This document shows positions 45,680 to 57,252 of a DNA stretch of 64,000 nucleotides, piece by piece. How positions within the stretch are numbered: position 1 is the first letter of the stretch; every line of letters begins with the position of its first letter. Source of the stretch: Rhododendron vialii (lineage: Eukaryota > Streptophyta > Magnoliopsida > Ericales > Ericaceae); assembly GCF_030253575.1 (NCBI RefSeq), contig NC_080566.1, forward strand, positions 29,919,001-29,983,000. Reading direction: 5' to 3'. Under the pieces are notes generated by a model that worked only from the letters and a program-made list of their open reading frames with translations, did not search any database and was not told the origin of the DNA. Made by a program: the position numbers and the translations under genes.

Positions 45680-47641
45680 TCAAGTGGTGTCTATCAGACA
45701 GAGATCCAGAGGTGCCGCCTGGAGTTCCAAACCCAAACCTAATTCAACATCCGGCAACTTTTGAGGCAAACCGTCGCTAACTCTACTCCGGACGTCACCA
45801 ACATCTGCAAAATCAATGGCACTGGGAGATCTTCAGAACATCGGCCATTTCAAGGTCATCTTCCACTTTTGCCCGTCGGCTTATGCTGGAATCATTGACT
45901 TCCGCCTCTCGAGGTGGGGCCCTTGGTGGCCAAGGAGCCTCTTCTTGTGTGTACGCACAGAAATTGTTTCTTGAAGGCTCAATCTTCGTGCAAAACAATT
46001 CAAGGAAATTATTGAGGCAGCCACGATCGTAGACATTGGGCCTGTTGTCTGCTCTGTAGCGAAAGTTCTCATATGTGGTCCGGCAATACCATTAAAGATC
46101 CAATGAGAAACGACATAGAGGCACTTCCGCAATTAAGAGAGGAAAGGTAGCTTATAAGACTAAAAGCATACATGGGATCTAGCAAAACAAGTTCACTGCC
46201 ACGTATAGAACAAGCTGGTTGTGTTAGGTTCGTCACTTGTAACATTACGTCCAACTAACAGCTAGGATACTAACAAGGAGTCTTAAGAGCAAGGCAGACG
46301 AAGCTACCATCACAACCACCATTGTCCTAGCCTGAACAAAAACACCCCACGACAGAGGTCAAAAAGACCTTCTGCCCTCACACAAGTAGCGTGGGGCAAA
46401 AGCTGTTATCTAGTAACGGGATCTGGAATTGTAAAATTTGATCTTTGGTTTTAATATTTGGTTAACCACCTATAAAATAAAGAGCAAATTCTCCTACTCA
46501 AAGCTTTATCAACCGAGGAAATATCTTGAGGTTTCAAAATTTTGAAGTGTAAAAGACTGATAGCATATACTGTTGAGCTGAAAACTTGCTATGGACAAAG
46601 GCACAAAGCCCATTAGGCCCCTTGTGCAACAACCACGACAAAGATGACAATCTTCGCTTTGATGAAAGAATTAAAAAGAAAACACATCCAAATTCCAAAG
46701 GACATACAATTATTGCATGGAAATAATACCTTTTGAAACTCTTTCTGCTTTTTATTCAGTTATACCGTGTGCCCACTATGTAGCACTGACACTTCGCCGG
46801 AAGCATAGTATCGGTGTTGGACACGGACACGCTCCGGACACGTGTCTGACACTTGATCTCAACGTGTCCTAAGTTTTGGAAACTCTCCCGACACTCTAAG
46901 GACACGTACGGGACACTTTAGAGACAATCATTAAAGGCTCCCTAAAGTGTCCTGTGGGTGTCCTTAGGGTGTCGAAGAGTGTTGTGAGAGTGTCCAACCC
47001 CTAAATATTGGGAAAAAATTAAGACACTATGAGATTAAGTGTCGGATACTTGTCGGACACTGGTATGTTGCTTCCGGCGAAGTGTTGGTGCTAAGTAGAA
47101 CATGTGGTACTCATCTTGAAACTAACCGGGTATAGACTGGGGTCATCAGTTCATGTGGGCAATTTACACAACACAAGGGGGCAGGGCAATTGATGATTGG
47201 AGATGGGTACCACTTGGCACTGCCATGAATCTTTTCCCAAAGAACACCTTGGCTAAGCAAAACCAGACTTGTCAAAATAGCAAATAGAACAAATCAAGGA
47301 TTCCAAAGCTTTTTCCCCGTGAACTGGTTAGTGGTTACATTACAAAAAAAAATGGCAGAAAAAGCTCGTACTTGATCCTTTTGAAAGAAAAAGAAAAAAA
47401 AAACTCCTATCGTGCAGAAGAAGAATAAATTATTTTTGTTTTTCAGAGGTGTCAGAGGTAGAGTAAGTTCTTGCCATAAAGGAACACTCACCTGGTTTGT
47501 GCCAATGAGATACAAATGAAAGCCAGTGAGACCCCCCACAAACCACAATGAAATGAAACAATAGGCCATTAGTATCATAGATGCAGGTGATTTCTTCATA
47601 GCCTTCCAAACAGTTCCATGTACATCCATGAGGAATTTCAT
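45680..47641 (-). pseudogene. DHHC-type protein S-acyltransferase, decayed 3' fragment
   Basis: Plant PATs palmitoylate proteins at endomembranes. Part of one exon (47641-47492) reads [20 protein letters not shown] and [20 protein letters not shown] up to TNQ|GTGAGT, which matches the last two membrane spans of the family. A second (46079 downward) reads TTYENFRYRADNRPNVYDRG, CLNNFLELFCTKIEPSRNNF and so on. Three defects are visible. The exons with the catalytic DHHC Cys-rich domain are not found upstream as far as the mTERF gene. The acceptor before TTYENF reads GG instead of AG (46080-46081). A 4-nt insertion near 45810-45815 makes a stop after KISQCH, beyond which the old frame resumes (DVGDVRSRVSDGLPQKLPDV) to a stop at 45680-45682. 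The intron holds a hAT MITE. An alternative is that upstream exons exist but escaped me. Confidence 0.78.
46784..47090. mobile_element. hAT-type MITE in the DHHC pseudogene intron
   Basis: Ends CACTGACACTTCGCCGGAAG and CTTCCGGCGAAGTGTTGGTG are inverted repeats. Flanks CTATGTAG (46776-46783) and CTAAGTAG (47091-47098) match 7/8. The interior is rich in GGACACG/GTGTCC motifs, like the element at 30357 but with different termini. Confidence 0.8.
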
Positions 47642-48326
47642 TGTTGAAAAGATGAAGATGGAGATTTCATTGGTGATTGATTAATGGCAGACACCGAGTT
47701 CTTCACGGAGGATTGTGGAGAAGGAGGGTAACTTTACATTGTAGAAAAGATTCACCGAACAAAGCAATTACAAATCTCTCTATCAAGGTAAAGGAACATA
47801 ACTTAATCATCCTCTTGGGCTGCGAGAGGTTTGGCATCGTACTCTGTCGCGCAATTTGTTAACTTTTCAGAACACTAACAAAGATCACTGGCAATTCGTT
47901 CAAGATAGGAAGATGCCATCTCTGAAAGACAAAAGCAAGTGATTATCTTCGAACCTAAAGTAAGACAAAAAATCTCAATTCTTTCCTGACCAAACCAAAT
48001 GTAACCAGGGAAAAAACAAGGTGAAACAAGGTAGGAAGGATTCAGAAGTAACTAAACATATGGCTGAGACACGAGGACGAAAAGAGAATTCCTGGTTAAG
48101 GAATTCAAAGCATTCTGCTTAAGGAATCCAAGGAAATTGAGGTTCAAAAGAGGCCGGAAAAAAATAATATACAGGCAATCTTATTACATTTGGAAGTCGC
48201 AGATTGGCAGACATGGGTGCTGAAGATCGACAACGAGGCAATTTACTTAGGCGATGGATCTAATTGGCAGTAACAAGAAGACAGCGTCCGTTAGGGCTCA
48301 TGTTTAGTCATGATGGAACTCATTTA

Positions 48327-48454
48327 GGCAATGATGGTATGAGATGATGAAACAGCCACAAAGGTGTCAATTGAAGTATGGCCCCTATAAGGCAATGATG
48401 GTATGAGATGATGAAACGGCCACAAAGGTGTCAATTGAAGTATGGCCCCTGTAA
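48327..48454 (+). repeat. 64-bp perfect-like tandem duplication
   Basis: Two copies begin GGCAATGATGGTATGAGATG at 48327 and 48391 and differ at two positions that I can see (AACAGCC/AACGGCC, CTATAAGG/CTGTAAGG). Recent. Confidence 0.9.
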
Positions 48455-49381
48455 GGTAGGAATTTGGGCTAAACCAACTACAGTTGAAATAAAGTGCATG
48501 AAATTAGACTCTAACTAACTTCATGTGGCAACCTTAACACTTATTTTCGACTTTCAGGGAATATATGCGGCAACGAAGTAGTAATTGATGTTTTTGTTCT
48601 CGTTTTTTAGTACCTTTAGCGTTTCCTATACCTGTCATGTTCCTCAGATGATGTACAAGTGGTATTGAAGCTCTCGTTTTACAACCTTAGCCGCGGCCTA
48701 TATATGAAAATCTGTGGATGGACAATCATTGACTAGTTTTCGGAACAGTCTTTTTTGTCACACCCAAGGGAATGTATGTGGAGCTAAAAGACATCAGATA
48801 TGTTCCAGAGTACTACCAAAACATTACGATATTAGATAATTGTAGACAGAAAAAGGAACAGAGATGCGATCGCATTGCTAAAATTCCTGTATGGTCTACT
48901 TATATCGTACCTCTCCTCATTCCTCAATGAATACTCTAATTCTATTCTTCTAAATACTTAAATATTATCTTATTGCCCGTCTTAATTAAAAGAAAAACCA
49001 GCTTCCAAAGACCCTTTTCTTCCATTTCGCAAAGTAGACACCTTTTCCCAACCAAATAAAACTGGATCTTCATCACATCAAACTTTATTTCCTTTTTTAA
49101 CCTATTGTGTGAAATCATTATCGCATTTGTGTATAGAAGTGGGGAAGGATTTGCTCGAGAAAAACAGGACAATAAGCTAGAGAAGTAATGAATTATCAAA
49201 TAGCGAAAAAATTGATACTCACCAAAGAAAAACAATTGACCAAGTCACTGACTTCAGGTGAAGGGAACACAGTATAAATTGACCTAAACAATAGTTTGTT
49301 GTAAGATACTCAATAGATGCAAAAACAGAATTGGATCTTAGAAAAGAGACTAAAATGCATATAAGTATTCGTTCTACCTAA

Positions 49382-49436
49382 CCACACACACGCACGCACG
49401 CACGCACGTTTATGCATACATACATACATACATAGA
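49382..49436 (+). repeat. CA/CGCA/TACA microsatellite
   Basis: Compound repeat of CACA, GCAC and CATA units. Confidence 0.9.
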
Positions 49437-51508
49437 TCATATTCTATTGTTTTATGGGTTAGAATCTCGATCACGACATACTTTTTCTCTTGCAATCAAA
49501 ACGCATCCATTGGAAGTATTTTCTTTATCTGCATCCATCAAAAATACTATAATTTACTTCTTATTCATGATTTTTCCTTATTGTGGCATGCTATAGTTAT
49601 GTCTGCAGCATTTTAGGTATTTTATGTTTTCCAATTGATGTTAGTCTCATTGTGCAGTTGCATCGACACTGTTCAAGGCATTAGGACTATGGATTTTTAA
49701 GTCCTGCACTGGTAGCTTCACATCTCATTCTCACCACAAATCAGGTTCAGCTTTTTCCCCTCAATCTCATTACAAGGAAAGAAAGGTCATCAATTGTTTC
49801 ACCTGGCTCGAAGCAAAACCACTTAAGACTAACGGTAGCATGTATTAATCTCTAAGATGCCCATTCTCAGTTGACATGTACCAAAAAAAAGGCTAACCAC
49901 CACAGGATGTTTCACTAAATAACCCAACTCTTCCTGATAGGGATTAAAATAACTAAAAACAATATGAGCATACAGGCAAAGCTTTTATTTTTGAAAACCA
50001 CGTTTTACCAAAATACATCAGTATGATTTCGGGTATCGAGTTATTGAAAATGAGCATGAACTTTCATAGTGCGGCAAAATTTTAGACAAGCTGTACAAAC
50101 CTAAAGTGTCAAGAGTTAAGTTACATTTCTCTTATGAAGAAACCAAAAGGATACAGAAACTGGGAAAATGTCACATTGGGAAGCATACTGCGGTGCCTCA
50201 ACAAAACATCAAGGTGCACTCTCCAACATTAGGGGTGGAGCATGGCATAGAATTGAACCTAAGAACTAACCCTAAACTGAGCACCACTTCTGAAACTTCA
50301 AACTATCGCGTCCAAAATGCACATGGCATGCTTATAACTAGCTATTTTCAGTTAGCCCTCCTTCTACTTAACTCTCAAGGGAGGGATATCAAATTTTCTA
50401 ACAGAATGACTACTTTGCAACCATTGCTTTCCAACTCTGAAACCATCATGACACCATCAATCTCAACTTCCAATTAAAAGTAACTCAGAAGCATCACTAC
50501 TTCAATTAAAGCAACATCTTGAATGAATAAGCCATTCCTTGGAAAATGACTACCCGTAACAGCAAAACGTCATGCTGATGGTTAATTGCTTATAATAGTG
50601 AAAAAGAAACTGCTAGTAAAAAGTACGGGTAAGAGAAACATTGTATATAAAGAGCTCCAACAGACAGCTGGGTGAATGGTTTTATAATGCGCCTTCAAAA
50701 ACTAAACCTTAACTTGCAATTCCCCCGTAAAACTATATCAAAAGCTTTAAGCATCATAATTGAAGTGTGATACACAGAATAAAAATGTGAAATTGAAAAG
50801 CAAGGTTCTCTTTGATACAGTTCATTCCGTACTATCACACGGAAAAGGGGCACTACAGCCACCACAAGTTAAATGAGGATCAATTTTCATGGACACCAAA
50901 AGAATCAGGTATCAATAGAAGCACCAAACTCTAAACTCTAAACACTTAGAACTATATTAAAAATAACACTAAACACACAAGTTTCTAACCCAATGATCAA
51001 ATCTATGTGCATTTCAGAAAAAGACATGCTAGGACAGGTATTTCTCGTATTCACTTCACATTTTTACCCGAATAAAACCAACATTTATTGTTGTAGACTT
51101 TCTGCATCAGTAATAGAGATCTTCTTCAGCAACTATCTGAAGCTTCATCCTTCATAGGTCTCCTTCCCGTGGTCCATCCAAAAAGCTTGAAGTTCTTAAA
51201 CCACACTATCAGGTTACAGCAAACCCCTCGACACCATATAATACCATAGCGCAAGAAGTTGTCACACATAAACAACCTTTTACCACCCAAATCCGAGTGA
51301 GCATATGTATTAATGAAAGCCTTTCTGAGCATGGGATAAAACAAGTCTGATTCCGGTTTTGGTTCCATAGCTGCCATGGCTCTCCCATAGGGACATTTTT
51401 TGCCACAAAGTACACCAAAGTGAAACATTGCAACATTGCAGCATAAATGATGAGGACGGCCAAAAACAGCAATGAATGAAGGTTCCCAATTCTTATTTCA
51501 TTGAAGAG

Positions 51509-52759
51509 TCAAGAATCCAAAAGGTCACCCTTGTAAATCTCCAAAATTTCCTCCGCATCATCTGGAAACCTTGATATAAATTTTACTAGAAACTTCTCTT
51601 CTGACAAAGTCAATACAGAATTAAGACTAGGTTCCTTCTGTAAGAGCCCCTTGGACATGATAACCCGTAAAACTCTACAACGAGGGATTACTCTCTTCTC
51701 GATGTTGTATGCCAAACAATAAGGCCAACTAACTAATGCAAACCTTTCTAACTTGAAATCATTCAAGAAGAAATCAATCCCAAACTTCAACTTATCTTCT
51801 GAGGACTTAAGTAAAATGGGATTCATCCTAAACATTTCCATACATTCATCCGTTGAAAACCCAAAACTCCTAAACAATTCAATCTTCCTTCTAAAAGTAT
51901 CAACACTAATGCAACTAACTGTAAGCACAGCATAAACCAACATCCTTGAACCAACCGAGAAACCCATATCTAAAACTCGCGAAACAAGGTCTCTAAGAGC
52001 CGGCTGAGGCAGATGGAAAATCGAAACTTGGCGCCTCATAAGCATTGAGAGCTGGGACCCAACAATGCCACAGCTCTCCAAGAAGGCAATGTTGCATTTC
52101 AATCTCGATACAGAGCCCACCCGATACGACCTCTTCAGAACCCGAATCAAATCCTGATTGTTCTCATCATTCACGAGGGTGTTCTTGATTGTATCAACCC
52201 AGGGTATCAATGTTCTCTCCAAACTACGAAGCAAAACATTAGAATGCTTTGAAATGAACTTACCCATATCAGGATCAGTGAAACCCAGGTTCTGAAAGAA
52301 CTGCAGCTTCGGCTTCAAAGTCTTGTCTACGTCGGACAAAAGGATATTGGGGGTGAGCTGAATGGCGGATCGAATGTGGGCATCGGAGAAGCCGAGTTGT
52401 TTGAGAAATTGAACCACGGATTGTGGCTTTTCTAGGGATTTTCTGGATGGCAAGCGGCTGGAGATGGAAATGGCTTGTGGTTCGGAGAATGCTAGGGTTT
52501 CGATTAGGAAATTGGAGAGGGATGGGTTTGAGGTTGGAGTTGAGATGCTGCGAGAGTGAGTGAGAGAGGATACAGACGAGAAGGAACAGAGGAAGGGTTT
52601 GTTTTTTTTGTTGTTGGGTTTGGAGGAGAGAGTGATTGAAGGAAAAGATGAGAGAGAAAGGTATGGGATCTGAGTTTGCATCTTTCTTGGCTCAGTGGGT
52701 TTACACACAGTACACACAGAGGAAGGTGAGAGAGAAAGGAATGGGATCTGAGTTTGCAT
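51509..52759 (-). CDS. mTERF-domain protein, organelle-targeted
   Basis: Plant mTERF proteins bind organelle nucleic acids through helical repeats and act in transcription termination, splicing or transcript processing. This intronless ORF codes for 416 residues. The first 60-80 residues are Ser-, Pro- and basic-rich, as in transit peptides. From about 100 onward the mTERF repeats appear: VVQFLKQLGFSDAHIRSAIQ, TPNILLSDVDKTLKPKLQFF, QNLGFTDPDMGKFISKHSNV, then RVLDMGFSVGSRML and RSFGFSTDECMEMFRMNPIL, each with the family's LGF/MGF plus P-x-L pattern. A 78-bp tandem duplication gives two in-frame Met starts, MQTQIPF (52759) and MQTQIPY (52681). The second start gives the simpler N-terminus. The palindromic transposon begins 79 bp upstream of the first ATG. 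Organelle (chloroplast or mitochondrion) is not resolved. Confidence 0.92.
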   Translation of the reverse strand: MQTQIPFLSLSPSSVCTVCKPTEPRKMQTQIPYLSLSSFPSITLSSKPNNKKNKPFLCSFSSVSSLTHSRSISTPTSNPSLSNFLIETLAFSEPQAISISSRLPSRKSLEKPQSVVQFLKQLGFSDAHIRSAIQLTPNILLSDVDKTLKPKLQFFQNLGFTDPDMGKFISKHSNVLLRSLERTLIPWVDTIKNTLVNDENNQDLIRVLKRSYRVGSVSRLKCNIAFLESCGIVGSQLSMLMRRQVSIFHLPQPALRDLVSRVLDMGFSVGSRMLVYAVLTVSCISVDTFRRKIELFRSFGFSTDECMEMFRMNPILLKSSEDKLKFGIDFFLNDFKLERFALVSWPYCLAYNIEKRVIPRCRVLRVIMSKGLLQKEPSLNSVLTLSEEKFLVKFISRFPDDAEEILEIYKGDLLDS

Positions 52760-52836
52760 CTTTCTTGGCTCAGTAGGTTTACACAGTACACAGAGAGGAG
52801 AGGAGAGGAGAGGGAGATCGAGACGGTGTATAGTTT
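52679..52836. repeat. 78-bp tandem duplication over the mTERF start codon
   Basis: GGGATCTGAGTTTGCATCTT and the following CTTGGCTCAGTRGGTTTACA occur twice, 78 bp apart, so the start codon and leader are duplicated in frame (26 codons). Confidence 0.85.
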
Positions 52837-52866
52837 ACAGCAAGTACACCAATCTTCAGGTAAATT

Positions 52867-53276
52867 GAGTGGCGCTACAGTTTCCGATCGGAGAAATCCC
52901 GATCGGAATCCCGACGCTCTACCGGGCATACTCCGGCCACCGGACGGCCGATCCGAGCCGTCCAAAAATTCTATAAAAAAAAATCGAGTGGGTTATCTTA
53001 AGAATAAATGGCATCCGACATGTGTAGATGGCCGATCCAAGCATTCCATTTTTGGCCGATCCAAACACTCCATTTTTGACCGATCCAAACACAAAAATGG
53101 ATTGTTTGGATCGACCATCTACACATGTTTGATGCTATTTATTCTCACGCAAGCCCACTCGATTTTTTTTATAGAATTTTTGGACGGATCGGAACAGTCG
53201 TTCGGTGGCCGGAATGTTCCCGACGAGGCGTCGGGATTCCGATCAGGATTTTTGGTCGGGAAGCTCAGACTTTCTG
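52867..53276. mobile_element. MULE-type foldback MITE inserted in the palindrome's left terminus
   Basis: A perfect 9-bp duplication AGGTAAATT (52858-52866, 53277-53285) flanks a hairpin-forming element. Arms share GATCGGAATCCCGACG and CCGGCCACCG, and TTTTTGGCCGATCCAA-type repeats fill the centre. It splits the PIF/Harbinger terminal repeat. The right arm has the uninterrupted version, so this insertion came after the arms formed. Confidence 0.9.
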
Positions 53277-53731
53277 AGGTAAATTACCTTGGGAATAGTT
53301 CACAAATCTAGTTTACCTACCAACTTTTTCTTCCGCTGCTGCACCAACAATATCTAGTTTACCTAACATCAATTAAAATATATATTGTTTCAATCTTTTC
53401 CTTTATCCTTTTATTTTTATCATTTTCTACCAACCATTTGCACCAACCAACCAGCCAGCCAACGGTTTTCTTATTTTTCTCTGTAGCCAACGATCAAGTG
53501 GTGCAGTCATGTGAACCAAATGTAATTTTTTCAAGCCAACGGTCAAATGGTACAGTCATGTGAACCAAAAGCAATTCTTTCAAAAAAGTAACGGTAAATA
53601 TTTACTTTTCCAATATAAATTCAGTTTTTGCCAATTCAAGCCATTCAACCTCACATCTCTTTTCATATTGTAGGAGAAAAAAAGTTGCTTCTTCGTTCCA
53701 TTCAATCCTTTCACTCCCTTCATTTTTTATA

Positions 53732-55009
53732 ATGGCTCGCAATCGGTTACTTAATATGATTGTGAACGATTCAGATTTTTCTGACTCGGATGATGAGTTG
53801 GAGATATTTCAAGCAGTTACTACGTATGAAAGTGAGAGGGACTCGAGCTCAAGCCGCAATCGTCGCATGGTTATTAATCGCAACACTTTTGGAGCTCAAA
53901 ACCGGCTTTTTGATGATTACTTTGCTGAATCTCCAGTATTTCCTCCGCATTATTTTCGAAGGAGGTTTCGAATGAGCCGTTCTCTTTTTCTTCGTATACA
54001 TGATGCCGTAAAAGCACATGAGCCTTACTTTATCCAGAAGAGAAATGCAGTAGGAAAGCTTGGTTTATCATCTCTTCAAAAAATGACTGCCGCATTTAAG
54101 ATGCTAGCTTACGATGCACCAGCCGATTCCGTGGATGAATGCATGAGGATTGGAGCAACCACGGCCTTAAAAAGCCTAAGAAGATTTCTTAGAGCAGTAA
54201 TTGAAGTGTTCTCCGAGGAGTATTTGAGGTCACCTAATGCCACTGATGTAGCTAGATTGCTAGTGGTTGGTGAACTACAGGGATTTCCGGGGATGTTAGG
54301 GAGCCTTGATTGCATGCATTGGGAATGGAAGAATTGCCCAACCGCTTGGCAAGGTATGCATACTGGTCACGCCCATAAACCAACAATTATTTTAGAGGTT
54401 GTTGCATCATACGATCTTTGGATATGGCATGCAAATTTTGGATTGCCCGGGTCTCATAACGATCTTAACGTGTTAGATAGGTCTTCATTATTCGATGAGG
54501 TTTCTTTAGGACGTGCTCCTCCAGTCAATTATACCATCAATGGAAATGAATATAATATGGGATACTATTTAGTTGATGGTATATATCCACAGTAGGCATA
54601 TTTTGTGAAAACAATTCCATCTCCTCAAGGGAATAAGAAAATTTTTTTTGCTCAACAACAAGAATCCACAAGGAAGGATGTAGAACGGGCATTTGGAGTG
54701 CTTCAAGCAAGGTTTGCAATTGTGCGAGGACCGGGGCAGTTGTGGGATAAGAAAACACTAAAAGATATCATGTTAACATGCATAATATTACACAACATGA
54801 TCATTGAGGATGAACGAGATTATAATGGAGCGGCCGATCTCAACTATGATCCATTGGAGCATACTCCTCTTGTAGAAGTTTCACACGAGAGAACTATTGA
54901 CCTTGTGGAATTCATTCGATGCAATCATCAGATGAGGGACAGGGGAACTCATTCTCAACTCCAAGCAGACCTAATTGAACACCTTTGGCAAATGTGCGGC
55001 CAATCATAG
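53732..55009 (+). pseudogene. Left-arm PIF/Harbinger transposase (one nonsense codon)
   Basis: DDE_Tnp_4-type transposase. From MARNRLLNMIVNDSDFSDSD the frame runs 425 codons to LIEHLWQMCGQS with a single interruption: TAG at codon 288 (54593-54595), where the right arm has TGG (Trp, in IYPQWASF). Motifs: RRRFRMSRSLFLRIHDAVKA, LGLSSLQKMTAAFKMLAYDA, FPGMLGSLDCMHWEW (Asp193), SHNDLNVLDRS (Asp244 or nearby), KDVERAFGVLQARFAIVRGP (Glu318) and HNMIIEDERDY. No intron is visible. Everything except the one codon looks intact, so inactivation may be recent. Confidence 0.92.
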
Positions 55010-55131
55010 TAACTTGTTGTTTGATTTGAATTCATTTGTGTACAATGTACTTTAATTTGGAGTCCTAGTAGTCTATTTAGGCCTAGAGAGATTGAACGAA
55101 TTTGCTTTATCTTCATTAAGTTTATTCTGTT

Positions 55132-56083
55132 TTTTTTTTTTTTTTGGATAAATCAACTTGAAATATAAAAAAAAAGGATAACCAAATGTACAGGGCATAC
55201 CCCAGGAGGAAACAAAACAAAAAGAAAAGAAGAATAAAGAAAAGTAAGACTTATGCCCATTGGCTACAAGATACTAAATAGAAGAAACCAATTATTTTCA
55301 TTCCATCTAAGAAGAGAGCGGAAACAATGGAGTAGAGATATGAGATTGAGACTAGAACAAAGCTATAACAATGTAAACAAAACAGAAACAGAACAATGGG
55401 CTATTGCCCTATATTCAGAGAAGCTTCAAAATGAACCTAGCAACCAAAGCTGATAGCTCAACTACCGGATTGCATTTTTTGGACAGCAAAACAGTGAGGA
55501 ATAGCAGCATAACAGCAGCTGCCTCACAGCAAAACAGTAGCAGATAGCAAAAGAACTACTGAACACTAGCAGACAGAGCACTAGTAGTTGCAATTCACAA
55601 CTGAACGCCATCATCTTTTACTCCTCACACCAGGAATTGGAAAAGAAATCCATATCAATGGGGTAACACACCCTTGGGAGATCCCACTAGAAAGTGAGCA
55701 GGAACAATTCCTGAACAAAAACTATATGCTTTCTATTTGAAAAAAACCAATAAGCTACCTAATATATTTGATTAGCTGTAAGACTCAACGGGTAGATGCA
55801 AACCATAGGAATATGAGCACACAAAATATGCCAAAAAGTGGGTTCTTTTACCATTACTTGCAGTACATACATAAAATTCCACTCATCAAACTACAAAATG
55901 GATAAGCCCCCCAGCTTGCCATTCAAGGCTTCCTTTAGACAATTCAAAAGATAGAGCTCCTGTCATAGTTTTCAAACATCAAAACAAAAAAACTAAGATA
56001 TATACCTTTGAGGACTTCAAAAAGTGAGAACTGACTATCCATTTGCAGCTTCAAAATAAGTTTTTGCTTCCCCAATAAAGAGA
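55132..56083. other. Spacer between the convergent ORFs of the left arm
   Basis: About 1 kb without coding sequence; begins with a T17 run and GGATAAATCAACTTG, and includes repeated CAGCAAAACAGT motifs (55480-55560). The right arm has the same segment at about 60577-61520 in reverse. Confidence 0.6.
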
Positions 56084-57252
56084 TTACTTTAACCTTCTTT
56101 TTTCAAGGATTTCCATCTTCCGATACATATAGAATTCTTGTTGCTCTTCCGACAAGCCATTAAGATCCATCATCATTACTCTCTCATCCTCTTTGAATTT
56201 ATCCATTTCAAGCCTTTCTTTCTTAATGCAAATTTTCTCTTTCTCTTGATCACATGTTTTTCCAAGCATCTCCAATTTCTTCTCAACTAACTTGGTTTTG
56301 CATTCTTTTATCTCATCCAATGCCCCAGCAATTTGAGTTGAACTTGTGATGTCTTTGTTCTTCGTTTCATTAGTTTCATCAGTTGCTCCTGAAATGACCG
56401 CTCCTTCTTGCCTTTTCTTCCTGCTAGTCGCTCCACGTCCACAAAATTATCCATTGCAACATTGTTGTCCCCTAGATTTATCGTATCTGGAGTAGAAAGA
56501 CCAGATGATGTCCCTATTCTTGGTCGTTTCAATTGATTTTTCTTTTCACTGTCCAACAACCATTTAGGTTGGTTCTTCAATAAAACCCAACAATGATCGA
56601 ACTGGAAGGAACTGCCGACGTTCCCCTCGTACATCTCTTTTGCTTTAGATATCTAAAAATATACAGTGAGAACTGCTAGGTATGCTACAAAGAAAATGAT
56701 AACCAAAATTAAACAAAAACTTATAACTAGTACCTTGTTTTCCTCGGTTAAGCCACTTTGATTCAGTAAATCAACCTTCGCATAGCAGTTGCAAAACTTG
56801 TTCGTGCACTGCTGAATTGTTGACCACCGATTCAATAGCGAAACAGATGTACAGTTGTAAACAGATCGCTTGTGCTCATCAAAGTAATCCTTCACTCGTA
56901 GCCAGAAAGCAGTTTTTTTCTAGTCCTTACCTTGTATTGGATCCATGCTAGTATTAAGCCACGCTGACACAAGGAGTTTGTCCTCTTCCATGGTGAAATT
57001 CCCGCCACGTGGTGGTTTCTTTGGAATTGATCCCATTTCAGCAGTGAATTGAGTTTCCTGGGTAAACACTTGAGCATTTGGATTCAAACATTGTGATTCC
57101 ATCACAAATTGTTCTTCATGCAAATCCGAATCCGATTCCATAAGATTGGTGAAGTACCCATCATGCCGCTGATCCATCCCTGCAATAGCAACGCCCAAAA
57201 ATAACTCAAGCTGCAATACATTCTTTGTTGTTATCTCATTCACTTCATACAT
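56084..57252 (-). pseudogene. Left-arm PIF/Harbinger ORF1 (SANT/Myb-like), nonsense plus frameshift
   Basis: The likely start is MDQRHDGYF at 57177, just after an apparent leader intron ending TTGCAG. The first exon reads SIPKKPPRGGNFTMEEDKLL and VSAWLNTSMDPIQGKD, then TAG at 56920-56922. Next come AFWLRVKDYFDEHKRSVYN and SLLNRWSTIQQCTNKFCNCY (SANT-like). An intron at 56653-56733 (GT/AG) precedes ISKAKEMYEGNVGSSFQFDH and CWVLLKNQPKW. A 1-nt deletion near 56360, seen against the right arm, shifts the frame before the coiled coil KERLEMDKFKEDERVMMMDL that ends at 56084. The TAG is shared with the right arm. Confidence 0.87.

Larger units (their letters stand above)
47642..51508. other. Gene-poor region between the DHHC pseudogene and mTERF
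   Basis: No conserved protein segment is recognised on either strand. The only clear structures are a 64-bp tandem duplication (48327-48454) and a CA/CATA microsatellite (about 49382-49436). The mTERF 3' UTR probably occupies the right end (51100-51508). Confidence 0.5.

Noticed and set aside
51126-51472. Two overlapping ORFs downstream of mTERF
   Set aside because: No recognisable family; they fit the mTERF 3' UTR.
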